Below, one piece after another: positions 60,201 to 64,000 of a stretch of 64,000 nt of DNA. The stretch comes from Phoronis australis (taxonomy: Eukaryota > Phoronida > Phoronidae): positions 197,952 through 261,951 of the forward strand of contig NMRA01000578.1 in the NCBI GenBank assembly GCA_002633005.1, written 5' to 3'. Below the pieces are notes generated by a model. It ran no database searches. It worked only from the letters and a program-made list of their open reading frames with translations, and was not told the origin of the DNA. A program made the translations under genes and the position numbers. Position 1 is the first letter of the stretch; every line of letters starts with the position of its first letter.

Positions 60201-61671
60201 GAGCCACCCAAGCTCATCAAAAAACTATACTTTGTCTTGCGTTAGCTACAAATGCATGTGAACGGCATACGATCGCAGTGTTAACAATTTACCGCTCCCT
60301 GATTCGCTGGAATTAACAGTTTGGTTGACCTGTCGCAACTATCCTATAAATCAACGGTAGCACATGCACAAAGAGTCTGTGAATGCAACATGAACTCATA
60401 AAAAGTGCAAAATCAAGATGTCCACATAGTCATCAGTGCAGATACGAAATGATGTTAGGCCCCGCCGTCAACCATTACTGCACGCATAGAACTCTAGCCC
60501 TGGGAGTTCTGTGCACCAAGGGACGGATCGATCTGATAGATACGCGATCTCTGGCTAAATGCAAGCCAACTGACCCGTCAACAACAAATATAAGCGATGA
60601 CACGTGACGACGTTGTTGTTAGTAACCCGGACAAAAGGATGTAATGGGCGTATATGAATATTTGGTGTACCTATTGCTGTTAGCAGTTTTATAACGATGT
60701 TCACACACCAAGTAGGTTCGAGTTATTCATCTTTAGAAAAAACGAGATAAACTAAATGCATCAGAAATCACGCGAGAAGAATAGAGTTCAGTTGTTAGTA
60801 ACTGTTTATGCATATCTTTCATATTTCGTATAAATACATATATGTCGGCAGTCTAACAAACATTAAAATAAATACAATAATCCGATTTTATGTGAATAGA
60901 ATACAAGTATTACCATATCACCAACCATTGCTATTATAGTAGGAAATGTTTAACTGTTCCAATTCAGTCTCCAAATTGTTGGAAGAAACTATTTTTTTAA
61001 TATCATATCCTGGAGATTTCAGTTTAGATCACTTCTCATAAAGATTGCGAAACTGGAATAAGAATTTCAAAAATGTCATAATTTTCTGCACCAATTTAAG
61101 AACGTAGAGAATATTGTAATATATAAAGATCCTCGTGTGTTGCGTACCTTGAAGTCCGATCAGAGAGTATCCGACTTAACCGTCCTAAATCTGAGACAAC
61201 CGGTCGGCAACTAACGGGTTAAATGCAACAAACGTGATGTTTCTGGCGTGAAGAGTACCTGTACACAACATACACTCGCACACATAATACACATATATAT
61301 GTATGTATGTACAAATCAGTGACGTTAATGTATTCCAAAGGAGTGTGCACACTATACCCAACAACCGGACGTTCGGTTGTTGTGGTGAAGAAATGCTGCT
61401 GCACGATTGCATTTTATCAGTGAGTCATCGTCACCTTTATTATTCTCGGTGGCCATCCCACAAAAGGTAGTGAGGGACTCATGCGCATAAAGTAGAACCA
61501 TTCACCGACTAAAGAGGAAAACAGAACTTATTAAACAGGACATCCTCCAACAAAACAATATCAGAGTGCAAATTGATAGAAGGTCCGTTTGACCGCTTCC
61601 TGAAACAAGTCCCAGTATTTGTGTGCCTCCTCACCCCTTTTCCTTCTCAATATCATTTTCTTCCTAACCGT

Positions 61672-61735
61672 CATCATCATCGTCATCTCCATTGTCATCA
61701 TCATCGAACTCGCCGCCTTCATCACCATATCGTCT
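61672..61735. repeat. GAT/GAC trinucleotide repeat, U4
   Basis: The acidic minus-strand frame is interrupted here by TAG. Confidence 0.65.
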
Positions 61736-62220
61736 TCGAGATTAGTAATGTAGGTCTACTGCCTATAGACATCACATAGTATTTTGATGTCTATGGTACT
61801 GCCGTATTGGCGCGCCAATGGGCGTCTGTGGGGAACTGCCCTTATATGCAAAACTTAGGCGCATGCGCTAATATGAGAAGCACTTGTGTAAAAATAAGGC
61901 CACAATAAGGGCATTATTTCGGATATAAACCCGTGGGCCTAAAGGCGCGGCAATGCGGTACAAAACAATTTACCATTGTTTTTGAAAATACGCCAAGGAA
62001 CTCCAAAGATATAGAGGCAAACGTAAAAAAATGCCTAGAAGGCTCAGCGGTAGTCAAAACGGGTGTGCCTGTATGCAAATTAGTGTATGGGCCTATGCAT
62101 AGGACTTTACCTGGGCTATACGAAACTTAGGCCCATGTGCCAATATGGGGAAGACTTGGGTAAGAAAAGCCCTCAAAAAGGCATTATTTTGACTGTAGGT
62201 TTGTGGACCTAAAGGTGCAG

Positions 62221-63780
62221 CAATACGGTGTTCGAATGAATGTTAGTCATTCAGTTGTTGAATAAATGTAATTAGAATAAATCTAATACTGGACAGTTTG
62301 ATGATGACGTAGCCTCCCCATAACACTGGCTGGGGTTCCGACCTTGGTGGGAATCTTCGTCAAGTGCGTTGTGATATAATGGCATCGTTATACACAAGCT
62401 TGTATCTTTATACGTAGAGAACACCATACGGAAATTATCGAACGAGCTTGCAAGATGCCCATATTTAATTGCACTTGTGGAGCTTCAGCAAGTCATGTGA
62501 CTCTCAAAATGAATCAAGCTCTTCCTTTTTTGACACCCGTACTCACGATGATATACGAAAAGAGGTGTACCACTATACTTGTACCGAAAAACAAAACAAA
62601 CCAGTGTTCTACTAGAAGGAATTTGGGCATGGTGATCAATTTTATCTCCTCGTTTATCATCTGCCAATGAGCCTGAGTTCGAGTCTGCTGTGAAGTGCTC
62701 CTGGTGGCAAGGTATAGTCAGTGGGCCTCGAGCCGCAGGAGCAAATTTCGAGAGAACGTTCACCTGGCAACTCAGTTTTTATGTAAAATGTTGCCAGGTT
62801 TAAAGCGGAACATTTTTTAACAAGTTTTTATGGATTAAAGGGTCACATATATTCAACAGTAGAGGGCGCTGTAAACAACAGCATGAGCCAATCCTTCTGG
62901 AACCCGATGAAGATGTAGATTAACTTGCCTACCGCGGGCACTGGGGTACGAAATCCATGGCTAAGCTTCTTTTAGTACAGTTAAAACGGATTAGACTATG
63001 TTATTAAAGTTGATGATATTAAAAATGGTAATAAAAGGAGACACGGAAAATGTGTTTACAATACACAGCTCTTAAACATGTTTAGGTCTGGTGCACCGAT
63101 TACTACAGCGGGTATGATGGGTGCGATCAAGGCCTTATAATGGAACTGCATCAACCTTTAACTTTTTCAAACCACAAACGGAGCTCTGTCCATGTACATT
63201 TTAGACAATATTAAAAATATAGTTAGCTACGAAGACAAGTTTTCTGAAAATATCACCTAAAACATGTTTTTTCATAAACACCACCACTTTTACGAATAAA
63301 TTAATGGTATGCAATACATCAATCACTTTTCAAATTCATTTTTTTTAAACAAGTTTCGTTATATCAATATAAGACTCACAATTGGGTAAAAGTAAGCAAT
63401 TTGGGGTAACAAATCAAAACGCCAATAATTTAGTAAAAGTTCACCAATATTCAATTTTTTTTGCGTCTTGCATGTCTCAGTGAGCTCGACTGGATAACAC
63501 AACTTTGTGCTTCGTAATACTTGTTACGAAGGTTTTACTTCAACGTGGAGAAGGCCCCTCAAAGAGGCCAGGAGAAAAAATTGGTGGCGCACCAGCGGGT
63601 CAGAATTTGACGTAGTTAAATTTGATCTGTTGAATCTTTACCCCCTTTTAGGACTCGGCGGTATTGATTGTGGTATTCATGAGCTGGGTATCTCTGGTAA
63701 AACTCAACGAAAACTAATCGAGAATTGAAGTCTGCATTTCATATGTCCTCGCTTTTACCTTTTTATCCTCACAATATCAC
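62221..63780. other. No supported gene
   Basis: Non-unit sequence. A minus-strand frame of 92 codons (62485-62763) has mixed composition and overlaps a plus-strand frame (62455-62670); neither has a recognisable motif or clear splice borders. Confidence 0.4.
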
Positions 63781-63785
63781 TTTGC

Positions 63786-64000
63786 AGGGGCGGATCCAGG
63801 ATTTTGATTAGGGACGGGCAGGGCACAGGAATAACCAGAATTTCGGCAGATGCGCGCGCCCAGCCTAAATAGTGGGGATGCAGAAGTCTCGAATTTTGGG
63901 TTTGCGGACCTGTTGACTAAAAAAAGAAACGGTAACCGGGGTTTGTTCAGGGCCTATGCATTGTTCATTCACTTTATTCATCCCCGAGCCCCCTTGGTTG
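63786..64000. mobile_element. Dispersed repeat starting GGGGCGGATCCAGGATTT, cut by window end
   Basis: Closely matches 21661-21900, including CAGGGCACAGGAATAACCAG and GCGCGCCCAGCCTAAA. Confidence 0.7.

Larger units (their letters stand above)
51465..62220 (-). repeat. Tandem unit U4
   Basis: Fourth unit, carrying the only apparently intact copy of the secreted gene. Homology to the other units ends around 62210, after the AGGCGCATGCGC block. Private insertions: about 55930-56370, about 56440-57210 and 59791-60200. Confidence 0.85.

Noticed and set aside
1-64000. CRISPR arrays, bacterial operons, rRNA genes
   Set aside because: No spaced direct-repeat array, no ribosome-binding-site gene series and no rRNA-like conserved block seen; the repeats are eukaryotic satellites and transposons.

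Overview
The window looks like invertebrate animal nuclear DNA: AT-rich, intron-bearing, with short coding exons scattered among many inverted-repeat transposons, microsatellites and decayed transposase genes. Three things point to a metazoan, possibly a cnidarian or similar invertebrate (inference, not proof): a gene resembling CTHRC1, an rve-type integrase relic of the kind common in invertebrate genomes, and transposon genes with a P2X7-tail-like zinc motif. I see no bacterial operons, rRNA or CRISPR.

Layout. From 1 to 6.1 kb there is a minus-strand gene for a secreted protein with a CTHRC1-like C-terminal domain (signal exon at 6.0 kb, last exon at 2.6 kb). From 4.9 to 14 kb there is a run of mobile elements: a TA-flanked MITE, a MITE pair, a pair of direct repeats, a 21-bp minisatellite and a 1.9-kb foldback element. 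From about 14.1 to 62.2 kb four diverged copies of one roughly 10-kb unit lie head to tail. I call them U1 (about 14.1-25.1 kb, with outlying pieces from 3.96 kb), U2 (25.1-41.0 kb, split by a 4.1-kb transposon), U3 (41.0-51.5 kb) and U4 (51.5-62.2 kb). The last 1.8 kb is non-unit sequence ending in another dispersed repeat.

Each unit carries the same minus-strand gene. In U4 it can be read as an intact five-exon gene (54743-59680). Four introns, all phase 1 with GT-AG borders, join into one 259-residue frame: a signal peptide, a helical segment, a larger domain, and two consecutive exons that each carry a CxxC-x7-C motif, ending in a very basic tail. I do not recognise the family. The copies in U1, U2 and U3 are broken by stops, frameshifts and lost exons. 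This decaying tandem family with one apparent survivor is the main candidate for something undescribed.

The units also act as a natural record of insertions: several small transposons sit in one unit while the matching position in another is empty, which fixes their ends and target duplications. An older TTAA-flanked transposon with two convergent genes was inside the unit before it multiplied.
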